From: Actinomycetota bacterium
Lineage (GTDB): Bacteria; Actinomycetota; Acidimicrobiia; Acidimicrobiales; Iamiaceae
Length of the DNA stretch: 64,000 bases
Assembly (NCBI GenBank): GCA_019639075.1
Contig: JAHBSO010000010.1
Coordinates: 54,890-118,889, forward strand
Direction: 5' to 3'
Shown here: in pieces, positions 43,109 to 51,603 of the stretch
How positions within the stretch are numbered: the stretch's first letter is position 1
Layout: every line of letters begins with the position of its first letter
Notes under the pieces: generated by a model
Seen by the model: only the letters and a program-made list of their open reading frames with translations
Database searches by the model: none
What the model was told of the DNA's origin: nothing
Translations under genes and position numbers: made by a program

Positions 43109-44466
43109 CACTGGCCGGGCGGGTTGGTGGTCGTCGTGGACTGCGGCGTGGTGCTGGTCGGCGTCGGGCCGGTGCCGTCGCCGAGGTGGTCGAGCTCCTC
43201 GGTCACCAGCCGCACGACGAGGTCGTCGAGGGACAGCTCCTCGTAGTCGGCGGAGGTGATGTCGGTGTTCCCGCCGGTCGCCGCGCCGCCCGCGCCGTAG
43301 CTGAGGAACACGAACCGCGCGCCGGTGGCCTGGGCGACCTGGCGGAACGCCCCCTCGGCCTGGTCGTCGCTCTCCGAGGACGCCACCGGGAACACCTTGA
43401 TGCCCCTCGCGGTCGCGTCGCGGATCGAGTCGGCGTAGGTCGTCGGCACGTTCCGACCGATCTGCGGGGGTGCGTCGGCGACCAGGAAGGCGAGCTGCAC
43501 GGTGCTGGCCGGATCCCGCCAGGCCGGCTCGGCCAGCGCCTCGGCCAGCCCTTCCTCCATCGCCTCGGGGTAGTCGCCCCCGCCGTCGGCGACGACGTCG
43601 GCCAGCGCCTTGCGGAAGGCGGCGACGTCGCTCGTGAAGTCGTAGCTGGCGGTGACGAACGCGTCGCCCTCGTCCCGGTACAGCGTCATGGCGAAGCGGA
43701 CGTCGGGCTGGGACTCCAGCGCGTCGATGCGCGCCGACACCGAGTCGATGCTGGCCTTGAGCCGGTCGATCTCGTCGCCCATCGAGCCGGTCGCGTCGAG
43801 GAGGAACAGGACGTCGACGGCGGCGGGACCGTCGACGCCACCGGGCCGGTCGACGTCGATCGTCACGTCCGTACCCGGTGCCGCGCTGACCGCCACGTCC
43901 TCGGCGACCAGCTCGACCGCGTCGTCGGCGGACCCCCCGTACAGCTTCGGAAGGACGCGAGCGGTGCCGTCGGCGGTCGTGCGCACGGTGGCCAGCTCCT
44001 CACCGCCCTGCCGCACCGAGATCGCCACCCCGGCCACCGGCCGGTCGTTCGACCCGACCACGGTGGCCACGATGCGGCCGGTCGGGTCGACGTCGCGGAG
44101 CTCGATGCCCAGGTCCCGCAGCCGGTCGAGGTAGCCGAGGTAGTCGTCGAACTCGGCGTTGTCGTCGACGCTGCCGGCGCGGAGGCCACCTTCGACCGGT
44201 GGCATCGGCTCGACGCTGTCGTCCACGCCCGGGCCCGCCATCGCCTCGGTGGCCGCCATGTCCGCCGCGGCCCCGGAGGCCGCGCCGTCCCCGCCGGCCA
44301 CGCCCCCCTGCCACTCCGGCTCACCGCCGAGCCAACCTCGGCCGGCCGATGGCACCGTCGGGCCGGGCGGCCCCGCCGTCGGCTCCGAGCCGCACCCCAC
44401 CAGGAGGAGCGCCATCGCGAACGCCACCCCGAACCGACCGCCTCGTCCACGTCGTGTCTGTGCCAT
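43108..44466 (-). CDS. von Willebrand A-domain lipoprotein
   Basis: A 452-residue exported lipoprotein: signal RRGRGGRFGVAFAMALLLVGCGS with Cys about residue 25. An Ig/CARDB-like stretch (GRIVATVVGSNDRPVAGVAISVRQGG) precedes a vWA domain whose MIDAS reads DATGSMGDE, with Thr in VTASYDF and the DAPPQIGRN strand; metal binding is likely. The C-terminus is Thr/Pro-rich. Domain architecture suggests extracellular binding or stress sensing; no partner is evident. Divergent from the MmcQ/YjbR gene. Confidence 0.87.
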   Translation of the reverse strand: MAQTRRGRGGRFGVAFAMALLLVGCGSEPTAGPPGPTVPSAGRGWLGGEPEWQGGVAGGDGAASGAAADMAATEAMAGPGVDDSVEPMPPVEGGLRAGSVDDNAEFDDYLGYLDRLRDLGIELRDVDPTGRIVATVVGSNDRPVAGVAISVRQGGEELATVRTTADGTARVLPKLYGGSADDAVELVAEDVAVSAAPGTDVTIDVDRPGGVDGPAAVDVLFLLDATGSMGDEIDRLKASIDSVSARIDALESQPDVRFAMTLYRDEGDAFVTASYDFTSDVAAFRKALADVVADGGGDYPEAMEEGLAEALAEPAWRDPASTVQLAFLVADAPPQIGRNVPTTYADSIRDATARGIKVFPVASSESDDQAEGAFRQVAQATGARFVFLSYGAGGAATGGNTDITSADYEELSLDDLVVRLVTEELDHLGDGTGPTPTSTTPQSTTTTNPPGQ

Positions 44467-44504
44467 GGGCGGTGTGACGTCGGGAACGGCCGATCGGTTC
44501 CGCG

Positions 44505-44510
44505 TACCCT
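44505..44510 (+). promoter_or_regulatory. -10 box TACCCT for the MmcQ/YjbR gene
   Basis: TACCCT 6 bases before the ATG at 44517; leaderless spacing. Confidence 0.45.
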
Positions 44511-44516
44511 CGAACC

Positions 44517-44909
44517 ATGGCGCACCCGAAGATGTTCGCGGACGACGATCCGGTGCTGGGCAGGGTCCGAGAGCTGGCCCGGGCGCTGCCCGACGCCGAC
44601 GAGAAGGTGTCGCACGGCCGCCCGGCGTTCTTCACCAAGAAGGTCTTCGCCTACTACGGGGGGTCGATCAGGACCGACGGCGAGTGGGTCCCGCACGATC
44701 GGGCGATCATCGTGCTGCCCGACGAGGACGACCGACGGGCCCTCATGGAGGATCCTCGGGTGTGGGTGCCGGCGTACCTGGGCCCGTCGGGCTGGCTCGG
44801 CGTCGACCTCGACGACGACACCGACTGGACCGAGGTCGCCGAGCTGCTCGACGCGTCCTACCGGCGCACCGCCCCGAAGCGCAGCATCGCCCGGCTCGAC
44901 GAGATCTGA
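44517..44909 (+). CDS. MmcQ/YjbR family protein
   Basis: A 130-residue protein of the CyaY-like fold. DEKVSHGRPAFFTKKVFAYYGG, DRAIIVLPDEDDRRALMEDPRVWVPAYLGPSGWLGVDLD and WTEVAELLDASYRRTAPKR follow the MmcQ/YjbR consensus closely. Proteins of this family are sometimes labelled DNA-binding, but their function is not established. Next gene is 45 bases downstream in the same direction. Confidence 0.9.
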   Translation: MAHPKMFADDDPVLGRVRELARALPDADEKVSHGRPAFFTKKVFAYYGGSIRTDGEWVPHDRAIIVLPDEDDRRALMEDPRVWVPAYLGPSGWLGVDLDDDTDWTEVAELLDASYRRTAPKRSIARLDEI

Positions 44910-44954
44910 TCGGCCAGACTGGGCCGGTCCGAACGCTGACCAGGGGAGGTCACC

Positions 44955-46163
44955 GTGCCGTACAGCACCGGACGGATCGTCCACGACGCCGACGCGCACC
45001 TCATGGAGACGCCGTCGTGGCTCCGCGACCACGCCGACCCGGGCCTGCGCGACCGGATCCAGCCGTTGCGCTACCCGGGCGGCAACGAGCTGCGCCAGAC
45101 CGGCGACCCGGCCGACCAGCAGCGCGACCTCGTCGCGGCCTTCGACCGCCTGGCCGACCGCCACCGCTCCGACGAGTACCGGGAGGTGGAGGAGGTGGAG
45201 ATCATGGCCCGCAAGAACTTCGCCGCCACCGGCTCGTTCCTGCCCGAGGACCGACCCCGCGCGCTCGACCTCCTCGGCTTCTCGAGCCAGCTCGTCTTCA
45301 ACACGTTCCACAACCGCCGCCTGCACGACTGGGAGCACGGTGGCGACCTCGACCTGGCCTACGGCACTGCCCGCGCGCACAACCGCGGGATGGTCGAGTT
45401 CTGCTCGGTCGACCGCCGACTGCTCCCCTCCTGCTACGTGCCGCTGGTCGACTTCGACCGGGCCGCCGCCATGGCCGACGAGGCGATCACCGCCGGCGCC
45501 GCCGCGCTGCTGATCGCGTCGGGCTGCCCGGACGGCCACTCGCCGAGCCACCTCGGGCTCGACCCGGTGTGGGCCCGGGCCCAGGAGGCCGGTGTGCCGA
45601 TCGTGTTCCACGTCGGCGGCACCGACGACCTGATCGACCCGAACTACTTCGTCAACGGCCTTCCGGTCCCGCCCGACTTCCATGGCGGCGAGGAGAACTT
45701 CCGGTCGGTCGACTACATGGGCATCCCCCACCCGCCCGCCCAGACGCTGGCGACGATGATCTTCGACGGCGTGTTCGAGCGGTTCCCCGAGCTACGGGTC
45801 GGCGTCATCGAGCAGGGCGCGATCTGGGTGCCGTCGTGGACCCGCCAGATGGAGTCGGCGTTCGACGCCTTCGCCCGCCACGAGGAACGCCTCGCCGCGC
45901 TCTCGTTGCGCCCGACCGAGTACGTCACCCGCCAGATGCGGTTCACGCCGTACCCGACCGAGGACGTCGGTTGGATCACCGAGCAGTCCGGCCCGGACGT
46001 CTGCATGTTCTCCTCCGACTACCCGCACGTGGAGGGTGGTCGCCGCCCGATCGAGCGCTTCGAGCGGTCGCTCGGCGATGCGAGCGACGACGTGCGCGAT
46101 CGCTTCTACCGATCGAACTTCCTCGACCTGATGGGGTCGGCGGCGGCCGGCCTCGCCGCCTGA
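44955..46163 (+). CDS. Amidohydrolase-2 family protein
   Basis: A 402-residue TIM-barrel hydrolase or decarboxylase. IVHDADAHLMETPSWL holds the metal region (Asp-Ala-His replaces the usual His-x-His), PIVFHVGGTDD supplies a further His, and MFSSDYPHVEGG the final Asp. This matches the amidohydrolase-2 / ACMSD-like set with many members in Acidimicrobiia and mycobacteria. GGGGAGGT precedes the GTG start. Substrate unknown. Confidence 0.87.
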   Translation: MPYSTGRIVHDADAHLMETPSWLRDHADPGLRDRIQPLRYPGGNELRQTGDPADQQRDLVAAFDRLADRHRSDEYREVEEVEIMARKNFAATGSFLPEDRPRALDLLGFSSQLVFNTFHNRRLHDWEHGGDLDLAYGTARAHNRGMVEFCSVDRRLLPSCYVPLVDFDRAAAMADEAITAGAAALLIASGCPDGHSPSHLGLDPVWARAQEAGVPIVFHVGGTDDLIDPNYFVNGLPVPPDFHGGEENFRSVDYMGIPHPPAQTLATMIFDGVFERFPELRVGVIEQGAIWVPSWTRQMESAFDAFARHEERLAALSLRPTEYVTRQMRFTPYPTEDVGWITEQSGPDVCMFSSDYPHVEGGRRPIERFERSLGDASDDVRDRFYRSNFLDLMGSAAAGLAA

Positions 46164-46169
46164 CCGGCG

Positions 46170-47333
46170 TCAGTCCCGCGAGGCGGTCGGGACGCCGGAC
46201 TTGACCGTCCCGGTCGTGGGAGCGGCACCTTCGGCGGACCTGGCGGCCGCATCACCGGCATCTCCGCCGGCGTCCCAGTACCAGACCGCGTCGGAACCGG
46301 TGCCCGGGCCGTACCACAGGATGTCCATGAAGCCGTCGCCGTCGAAGTCGCCCTGGCCGTACACCTTGTTGGAGCCCACGTCACGGGTGTCGCTCAGGTA
46401 GGTCGTGATCACGGAGTCGCCATCGGTCCAGAGCGCGTTCTCGCGGTCGGCCGGGCTGTACACGACGGCACCCCCCATCCCGAAGGAGTAGCCGTAGCCG
46501 CGCGCCGGCAGGAAGGTCGTGAGGATCCGGAAGTGGCCCCCGAGGTTCTGCAGGTAGCGGTCCGGCTTGGTGCCGGACCCGTAGAGCAGCACGTCGTCGT
46601 ACTCGTCGCCGATCACAGGTACCGCCTCGTACGAACCGTTGATCGTCACCTTGGTCGAGGTGAACGGACCCGCATGGCTGATCCAGACGCGGTCGGGGAG
46701 CGAACCCGGCCCGTAGAGGAACAGGTCCTCGACGAGGTCGCCGTTCCAGTCCCCGGCGATGACCTGCAGGTTCGACCGGATCTGCTGGCTGATGCTCCGG
46801 TGCGAGCCGTCCTCGTCGAAGATCCACAGCGGGTCGGTGCCGTCGCCGGGGCGGTACCAGAAGATGCGGTCCTTGCCCTCGGCGCGCCAGTCCCGCAGCA
46901 CCTTCGGCTGGTACGTGCCGCTCACCGACTTCGTGATGGACGTGTCGAAGATGTCGTCGGTGTCCTCCGACACCCACAGTCGGTCGACCGCGGTCCCGGC
47001 CCGGTACCAGAAGATGTCGTCGTAGTCGTCGCCGGCGAAGTCGCCCACGATCGGGGTGGCGACCTCGTCCATCGGGATCCGCACCTTGTCGAAGGTGCGC
47101 GAGCCCTCGTTGCCCACGTACATCGTGTCCACACCTGCGCCCGGGGCGTACCAGTAGATGTCGCTCGCCTTGTCCCCGGCGAAGTTGCCCACGATCGGGA
47201 AGTACACCCCCGACACCGAGTACGACACGTAGTCCCACGTGCCGTCCGACTCCGCTTCGGCCGGTGCCGCGAACGACGTCATGACCACGCACAGCGCAGC
47301 CGTCACCGACACGATCCAACGCTTCTCCCGCAC
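46170..47333 (-). CDS. Secreted seven-repeat FG-GAP/VCBS-type beta-propeller
   Basis: A 387-residue secreted protein. From GTG 47333 there is a signal peptide (REKRWIVSVTAALCVVMTSF to APAEAE). The rest is seven repeats of about 45 residues, each with a GDF-GD-DDIFWY-PGTGVDRLW pattern, e.g. VGDFAGDDYDDIFWYRAGT and QGDFDGDGFMDILWYGPGT; blades five and six are degenerate. Seven blades make a closed propeller likely. The acidic loops resemble Ca-binding FG-GAP loops. No catalytic domain is present. It ends 6 bases from the amidohydrolase end. Confidence 0.82.
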   Translation of the reverse strand: MREKRWIVSVTAALCVVMTSFAAPAEAESDGTWDYVSYSVSGVYFPIVGNFAGDKASDIYWYAPGAGVDTMYVGNEGSRTFDKVRIPMDEVATPIVGDFAGDDYDDIFWYRAGTAVDRLWVSEDTDDIFDTSITKSVSGTYQPKVLRDWRAEGKDRIFWYRPGDGTDPLWIFDEDGSHRSISQQIRSNLQVIAGDWNGDLVEDLFLYGPGSLPDRVWISHAGPFTSTKVTINGSYEAVPVIGDEYDDVLLYGSGTKPDRYLQNLGGHFRILTTFLPARGYGYSFGMGGAVVYSPADRENALWTDGDSVITTYLSDTRDVGSNKVYGQGDFDGDGFMDILWYGPGTGSDAVWYWDAGGDAGDAAARSAEGAAPTTGTVKSGVPTASRD

Positions 47334-47432
47334 AACACCATCCCCTGGTCGACAAGCTGGCGGCACCATAGACGACATGAACGCGTCAGCCCCCGCTCTT
47401 CGGCCGCTGGCTCCTCTTCGCAGGTGCACGCC

Positions 47433-47438
47433 TACGGT
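47433..47438 (+). promoter_or_regulatory. -10 box TACGGT for the gene at 47448
   Basis: TACGGT 9 bases before the ATG at 47448. Confidence 0.4.
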
Positions 47439-47447
47439 CGCGGGGTC

Positions 47448-48173
47448 ATGGACGAGGCGCTGTCGGGAGCGATCGAGGAGCTGTACCAGCGGTTCGGTCG
47501 CTACGACCTGCCGGCCTGGACGGACCCGTGCATGCACTGCCACAGCGAGGCGGACGAGGCCCGACTGCACCGGGCCCCCGTTCGGGAGCTGACCGTCGAG
47601 GACCTCGACCGGTATTCGGCAGACGCCCTGCTGGTGTGGGGCGACGAGACCACGTTCCGGCCCCTCCTCCCGCGGCTGTTCGAGCTCGCCGCGCTCGGGC
47701 CGGTCTCGGACCTCACCGACCCCGCGGACGTGATCGGGACGCTCGGGCGCTGCGGTTGGACGACGTGGCCCGACGACGAGCGGGTCGCGATCCGCCGGTA
47801 TCTCGACGCGTGGTGGCGCGATCGCCTCGAACGCGCCGACGACTCGTTCGAGATGCGCGCCGCCCTCGTTGCGCTCGCCGAGGCCACCGACGACGTCGCG
47901 CCCTTCCTCCGGGTCCTCGACGATCCGCCCAGCACCGACGCGCTGCGCAACACCGCTCGCCTGATCCTCGCCGCGAGGTTCACGGGCCCTCCGCTCGGCG
48001 AAGCCAGGGACCGGCACCCGAACGCCACCGAGCAGATCCGTTCCTGGCTCGATCACGCCGCGCCCGCCCTCCGGGACCGGTTCGGCCGGACCGCGGCCGC
48101 CGCGACGGAAACGGGTGACGACGCGACCTTCGACCTCATGACCACCGCGAGCTCCGCCGTCGCCCGATCCTGA
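47448..48173 (+). CDS. Hypothetical protein with CxxCH motif
   Basis: A 241-residue protein not recognised. Near residue 28 it has DPCMHCHSEADEARLH, which could bind a metal; the rest is mainly helical with many Asp, Glu and Arg (DLDRYSADALLVWGDETTFRPLLPRLFELAA). No membrane segment or signal is visible. It is the last gene before the tRNA-Ala island. Confidence 0.7.
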   Translation: MDEALSGAIEELYQRFGRYDLPAWTDPCMHCHSEADEARLHRAPVRELTVEDLDRYSADALLVWGDETTFRPLLPRLFELAALGPVSDLTDPADVIGTLGRCGWTTWPDDERVAIRRYLDAWWRDRLERADDSFEMRAALVALAEATDDVAPFLRVLDDPPSTDALRNTARLILAARFTGPPLGEARDRHPNATEQIRSWLDHAAPALRDRFGRTAAAATETGDDATFDLMTTASSAVARS

Positions 48174-48259
48174 CGGCACGGAGGATCGGCGGAGGGTCGC
48201 CGGACCCCGAGCCGGTACGCTCGGCCGAGCACCGGGGCCTCCCAGCCAGGACCCACCCC

Positions 48260-48336
48260 GGGGACGTAGCTCAGTTGGCTAGAGCACCTGCTTTGCAAGC
48301 AGGGGGTCGTGGGTTCGATTCCCATCGTCTCCACCA
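48260..48336 (+). tRNA. tRNA-Ala (anticodon TGC)
   Basis: A 77-nt tRNA with all arms: acceptor GGGGACG/CGTCTCC (with one G-T pair), D-arm GCTC/GAGC, anticodon stem CCTGC/GCAGG around loop TTTGCAA (anticodon TGC at 48294-48296), T-arm GTGGG/CCCAT with loop TTCGATT, and an encoded CCA. Its 3' part is the left attachment site of a genomic island; the integration keeps the gene functional. Confidence 0.96.
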
Positions 48337-48340
48337 AGAA
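48287..48340 (+). other. attL of the island (tRNA 3' end)
   Basis: Matches 53345-53398 at 52 of 54 bases; 48299-48340 is a perfect 42-base match. The two mismatches are in the anticodon loop (AA here, CG in the right copy). Confidence 0.92.
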
Positions 48341-48393
48341 GTTCCCAGGTCACACCGCTGCAGCGGGACCCGACGGAATCGGCGGACCGGTGG

Positions 48394-48423
48394 CCGTGCC
48401 CACTACGTGCCCTTTTCGATCGG
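48394..48423 (+). repeat. 30-bp subterminal direct repeat, left copy
   Basis: Starts CCGTGCCCACTACGTGCCCT and is identical over 30 bases to 53222-53251. Lies 53 bases inside the left att repeat. Confidence 0.9.
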
Positions 48424-48485
48424 CCAAAGCGAGCGCGAATCGGGCACGGCGGGCAACTGGCGGTCGGCGCGAAACCCGTGCTGGA

Positions 48486-48491
48486 TACGGT
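48486..48491 (+). promoter_or_regulatory. -10 box TACGGT for the gene at 48498
   Basis: TACGGT 6 bases before the ATG at 48498. Confidence 0.45.
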
Positions 48492-48497
48492 GGGCGA

Positions 48498-49310
48498 ATG
48501 CAGGTCACCTGGCGACCACCCGTGGAGCTCGGCTCCTCAACGCCTCGGGTCGTCTTCGGAGAGCGACGGAAGTCCCAGAACGAGTGGGCGGGTCGACGCC
48601 TGCTGATGGTCGACGACGAACCGGCTTTCGAGCTCAGCTTCTGGTGCGGAACTTGCCAGTTCCTGTTCGAGCGGCTTGAAGGTTCGAACCAGACGCTCTC
48701 GCTCGAAGGCGTCCAGGATGTGCTCAACCGGGGGCTCACCGACTTGGATCCGCTCGTGCTCGGTGCCTTCGGCGAACTCGTGGCCCCGGGCCGGTACCTG
48801 CCGATGTTGTTGGAGGTTGAGCCGCGTCTGGTTCGGCCGTCTGACCCGGATGACTATTTCTCGACCGAGCAGCTCGCCACATGGGGGCCGGAGCCCTTCT
48901 GGGATCTACCGGTGTACCCGCGGACGCCGTACTACCGGTCGTTCTCAACCGAGGTCGATGGCGGAGCACACCTCTACGAGTTCATCGTGCCGCTGGTGCC
49001 TCCATCGTGGAACGAGCGCGGTCGCGTCGATGACTACCTCCGCGAGCTGAGGGAGTCCTCTTTGCCCACCGCGGTTGCGGTCACGACGCTTGACGTGTGC
49101 GCGCCGGCAGTGGAGCGGGGGCCCGACTACTACGACCATTGGGGTCTGACGCACTTTCTCCTGGACGGTCACCACAAGGTGGAGGCTGCTGCAGACGGCG
49201 GCCACCGGTTGCAATTGCTGGCGCTGGTCTCGCTCGATGGGAGCCTCGCGGACGAAGCCGAGGTCCTGCAGTTGCCGGAAGTTCGCGGCCGACCAGCTCG
49301 TCGCCGTTAG
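48498..49310 (+). CDS. Unknown island protein with CxxC and DGHHK motif
   Basis: A 270-residue soluble protein I do not recognise as a named family. It has a CxxC in SFWCGTCQFLFERLEG and, near residue 228, HFLLDGHHKVEAAADGG, which resembles the DGHHR turn of ParB/sulfiredoxin-like folds; this similarity is only suggestive. The ATG is set by the TACGGT box. It is the first gene inside the island and its end overlaps the integrase end by 4 bases. Confidence 0.7.
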   Translation: MQVTWRPPVELGSSTPRVVFGERRKSQNEWAGRRLLMVDDEPAFELSFWCGTCQFLFERLEGSNQTLSLEGVQDVLNRGLTDLDPLVLGAFGELVAPGRYLPMLLEVEPRLVRPSDPDDYFSTEQLATWGPEPFWDLPVYPRTPYYRSFSTEVDGGAHLYEFIVPLVPPSWNERGRVDDYLRELRESSLPTAVAVTTLDVCAPAVERGPDYYDHWGLTHFLLDGHHKVEAAADGGHRLQLLALVSLDGSLADEAEVLQLPEVRGRPARRR

Positions 49311-50431
49311 CCCGAGGACGGTTCAGGGTCGTCGTCGGCTTGCTCGCCGAAGCGTTCGAGGTACTTGACGATGTCGGCGTCCTGGCCGTCGACGACGTGT
49401 TGGTAGCGGAGGGCGGCGGCGGGTGAGTTGTGGCCGATGCGGGTCATGAGGGCCTTGAGGCTGGTGCCGGACGCGGCCGCGAGCGTGGCCGCGGTGTGGC
49501 GCAGGTCGTGGAAGCGCAGACCGGGAACGCCGGCGGCCTCGGTGGCCGGGACCCACACGCGGCGGCGGAAGTTCGAGCGGCGGAGCGGGCCGCCCTCGAC
49601 CGCCGGGAAGACCAAGCCATCGGGCCCTTCCTCGGCGTACTGGTCGAGGTGTCGGGTGAGCGCTTCGACGACGAAGGTCGGGATGCGGACGGTGCGGTGT
49701 CCGGCGCGGGACTTCGGTGGACCGAACGCGAGGGTGCCGTTGACCTCGCCGAGCTTGCGGGTCACTCGGATGATTCCGTCGGTGGTGTCGACGTCCGACC
49801 GGCGCAGACCGGCGAGCTCGCCCCAGCGGAGCCCGGAGTACGCGGCGGTGAGCACCAGCGCTTCCCATCGAGCGCCGGCGGCATGGGCGAGGGCGACGAC
49901 CTGTTCCGGTGTCGCGATCCGCATCTCGGGATGCCGCTCGGTCCCGGCGCCCTTGAACGATGCGGGCGACTCCTTGATGAGGCCGGCGTCGACCGCGGCC
50001 TCGAGGGTGCCGCGGAGCACCCGGTACGCCTTGGCCACGGTGTTGGGGCTGAGGTCGCTGCGGTGGAGCGTGGCGAGCCAGTCCTGGACGTCGACCGATG
50101 TCATCCGCCCAACTGGCACGTCGCCGAAGTGCGGGACGACGTGGCGGCGCAGCAGGTACCGGTACAGGTCTGCGGTCGAGGGTGCGAGATTGGGATCCTT
50201 GACCGCCAACCAACGAGCGGCCCAGTCGGCAAAGGGGACGTCGCCGGCCCGAGGGTCGTGCCAGTCGCCCCGCCCGACGTCGGTCTCGACCGCGGCGAGC
50301 CACCGTTGCGCCTCCGTCTTGGTCGCGAACGTGTTCGGTGCGGTGACCCGCTCGCCGGACGGTTCGAGGAAGCGGGCCTGCCAACGGCCCGAAGAGAACC
50401 TTCGTACGGTTCCTGATCTGCGCCGTCCCAC
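49307..50431 (-). CDS. int: Tyrosine recombinase (phage-type integrase)
   Basis: A 374-residue integrase. An AP2-like N-terminal strand region (GTVRRFSSGRWQARFLEPSGERV) and a SAM-like core-binding domain (FADWAARWLAVKDPNLAPSTADLYRYLL) precede the catalytic domain with Arg in YSGLRWGELAGLRRSD, Lys in PKSRAGHRTVRIP, HDLRHT (His-x-x-Arg), GHNS and the nucleophile Tyr in ALRYQHV. All catalytic residues are present. It most likely integrates the element at the tRNA-Ala 3' end. Unusually it lies about 1 kb from the nearer att site. Confidence 0.95.
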   Translation of the reverse strand: MGRRRSGTVRRFSSGRWQARFLEPSGERVTAPNTFATKTEAQRWLAAVETDVGRGDWHDPRAGDVPFADWAARWLAVKDPNLAPSTADLYRYLLRRHVVPHFGDVPVGRMTSVDVQDWLATLHRSDLSPNTVAKAYRVLRGTLEAAVDAGLIKESPASFKGAGTERHPEMRIATPEQVVALAHAAGARWEALVLTAAYSGLRWGELAGLRRSDVDTTDGIIRVTRKLGEVNGTLAFGPPKSRAGHRTVRIPTFVVEALTRHLDQYAEEGPDGLVFPAVEGGPLRRSNFRRRVWVPATEAAGVPGLRFHDLRHTAATLAAASGTSLKALMTRIGHNSPAAALRYQHVVDGQDADIVKYLERFGEQADDDPEPSSG

Positions 50432-50527
50432 GGCTCAGCCTCCAGATGCGAGAAGTCATCGAGGCCGAGCGAACGGCGAGCGCCATTGGCGTGGGTGCAG
50501 CGTAGGCAGAACTGTGAAACTTCGACA

Positions 50528-50992
50528 GTGATCGAGTTCGACTACCAACTAACTGGTCAGGGGTGGTCGGCGGCCTGGATCGCCGACGACACCGGATCGG
50601 CACGGCTTTCGGCCTCGTACCTATCCGACGCGCTTCGTCACCTCTTGGAGGCAGTTGCGCTGTCCGTCGAAGGCGTCCCCGAATCACGTTGTTCATGGGA
50701 CGAAGAGCCCGGAGAGTATCGATGGATCCTCCGGCGTTCCGGTGAACAGGTGGTCGTCACGATCCTTTGGTTCGACGACCTTTGGTCGGGCTTGGCTGAC
50801 CAGCGGGGACGGCCGGTCTTCGAGACGACTCAGGACGCCCAGGCACTCGGAACCGCGGTCGAGGGCGGTGCTCGACGGCTGCTCGATGAGTTGGGGCCGC
50901 AGGAGTACGAGCGACAGTGGTTCGAGCACCCGTTTCCGCTGGACGCTCTCGATCGGCTGCACACGGCGATCACGGGACCGGACACCGTGTGA
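50528..50992 (+). CDS. Unknown island protein
   Basis: A 154-residue protein starting IEFDYQLTGQGWSAAWIADD from GTG 50528 (a start 14 codons earlier is possible). It has SASYLSDALRHLLEAVALSV, CSWDEEPGEYRWILRRSGEQVVVTILWFDDL and a helical C-terminus. I recall similar short proteins scattered in Streptomyces genomes, often near mobile DNA, but no function. Lies on the plus strand between integrase and excisionase genes, which are both on the minus strand. Confidence 0.65.
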   Translation: MIEFDYQLTGQGWSAAWIADDTGSARLSASYLSDALRHLLEAVALSVEGVPESRCSWDEEPGEYRWILRRSGEQVVVTILWFDDLWSGLADQRGRPVFETTQDAQALGTAVEGGARRLLDELGPQEYERQWFEHPFPLDALDRLHTAITGPDTV

Positions 50993-51034
50993 TCCGCCGC
51001 CACGCGGTGGCGGGGTTCTACCAAGGGCCGCGCA

Positions 51035-51247
51035 TCAGATGCGGGGGCGGCCGGGATGGTGGCGGTGGGTGTCGATCCATGTGTCGATCTCGGCGGGGTC
51101 GAAGCGGAGCAGGTGGCCCCACTTGATGAAGGGGATGCGGCGTTCGGCGACGAGACGCCGGACATGACGGACGTCGACGCCGAGGTGTTCGGCGAGCTCG
51201 GCGATCGTCAGGAGGTGGGGAGGGCTGGTCTGATCGGTCGTCGTCAT
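51035..51247 (-). CDS. xis: Excisionase-like MerR-type helix-turn-helix protein
   Basis: A 70-residue protein: LLTIAELAEHLGVDVRHVRRLVAERRIPFIKWGHLLRFDPAEIDTWI is the standard HTH_17/excisionase winged helix. The ATG at 51247 is preceded by AAGGAG five bases away; longer upstream reading has no support. Same strand as the integrase. It probably directs excision with the integrase. Confidence 0.85.
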   Translation of the reverse strand: MTTTDQTSPPHLLTIAELAEHLGVDVRHVRRLVAERRIPFIKWGHLLRFDPAEIDTWIDTHRHHPGRPRI

Positions 51248-51261
51248 GGCGACTCCTTCGG

Positions 51262-51570
51262 GTGGGGGGCGGGCGTCGGTTCTTGCCCTTGAACCCCGGT
51301 AAGCCCGAAACGACGCCAGAGTTCGCGCTTCTCGTCGCACCAACACCGGTTGGTGACCGCCGACCGCTCAACCGGACACCCAACCGGCAGTCCGACCGCG
51401 AGGGCTGGGACCACGACCATTGCTCGTTCTGCTGGGCCAAGTTCGGGACCGATGATCTCGAAGACGTCGACCACACCGAGGGCTACGTCACGTCCGACGG
51501 GTCACATTGGGTCTGTCGCCCCTGCTTCGACGACTTCCGGGACCGGTTCGGGTGGACGGTCGGGTCCTAG
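51262..51570 (+). CDS. Small CxxC-CxxC zinc-ribbon-like protein
   Basis: Up to 102 residues from GTG 51262; the true start may be later. The C-terminal 55 residues have DHDHCSFCWAKFGTDDL and SHWVCRPCFDDFRDRFGW, two CxxC knuckles 27 residues apart, probably binding zinc. Similar small proteins occur widely in actinobacteria without a known role. Divergent from xis. Confidence 0.65.
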   Translation: MGGGRRFLPLNPGKPETTPEFALLVAPTPVGDRRPLNRTPNRQSDREGWDHDHCSFCWAKFGTDDLEDVDHTEGYVTSDGSHWVCRPCFDDFRDRFGWTVGS

Positions 51571-51575
51571 CAATC

Positions 51576-51591
51576 ATGTGGAATAACACAT
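51576..51591. promoter_or_regulatory. Operator-like palindrome before the XRE-GNAT pair
   Basis: ATGTG (51576-51580) and CACAT (51587-51591) around GAATAA, in the most AT-rich stretch of the island. Its right arm touches the TAGACT -10 box (51591-51596), the place where an autoregulating antitoxin-type XRE protein would bind. Confidence 0.55.
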
Positions 51592-51596
51592 AGACT
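51591..51596 (+). promoter_or_regulatory. -10 box TAGACT for the XRE-GNAT pair
   Basis: TAGACT 7 bases before the ATG at 51604; leaderless spacing. Confidence 0.5.
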
Positions 51597-51603
51597 TCTC
51601 GAC

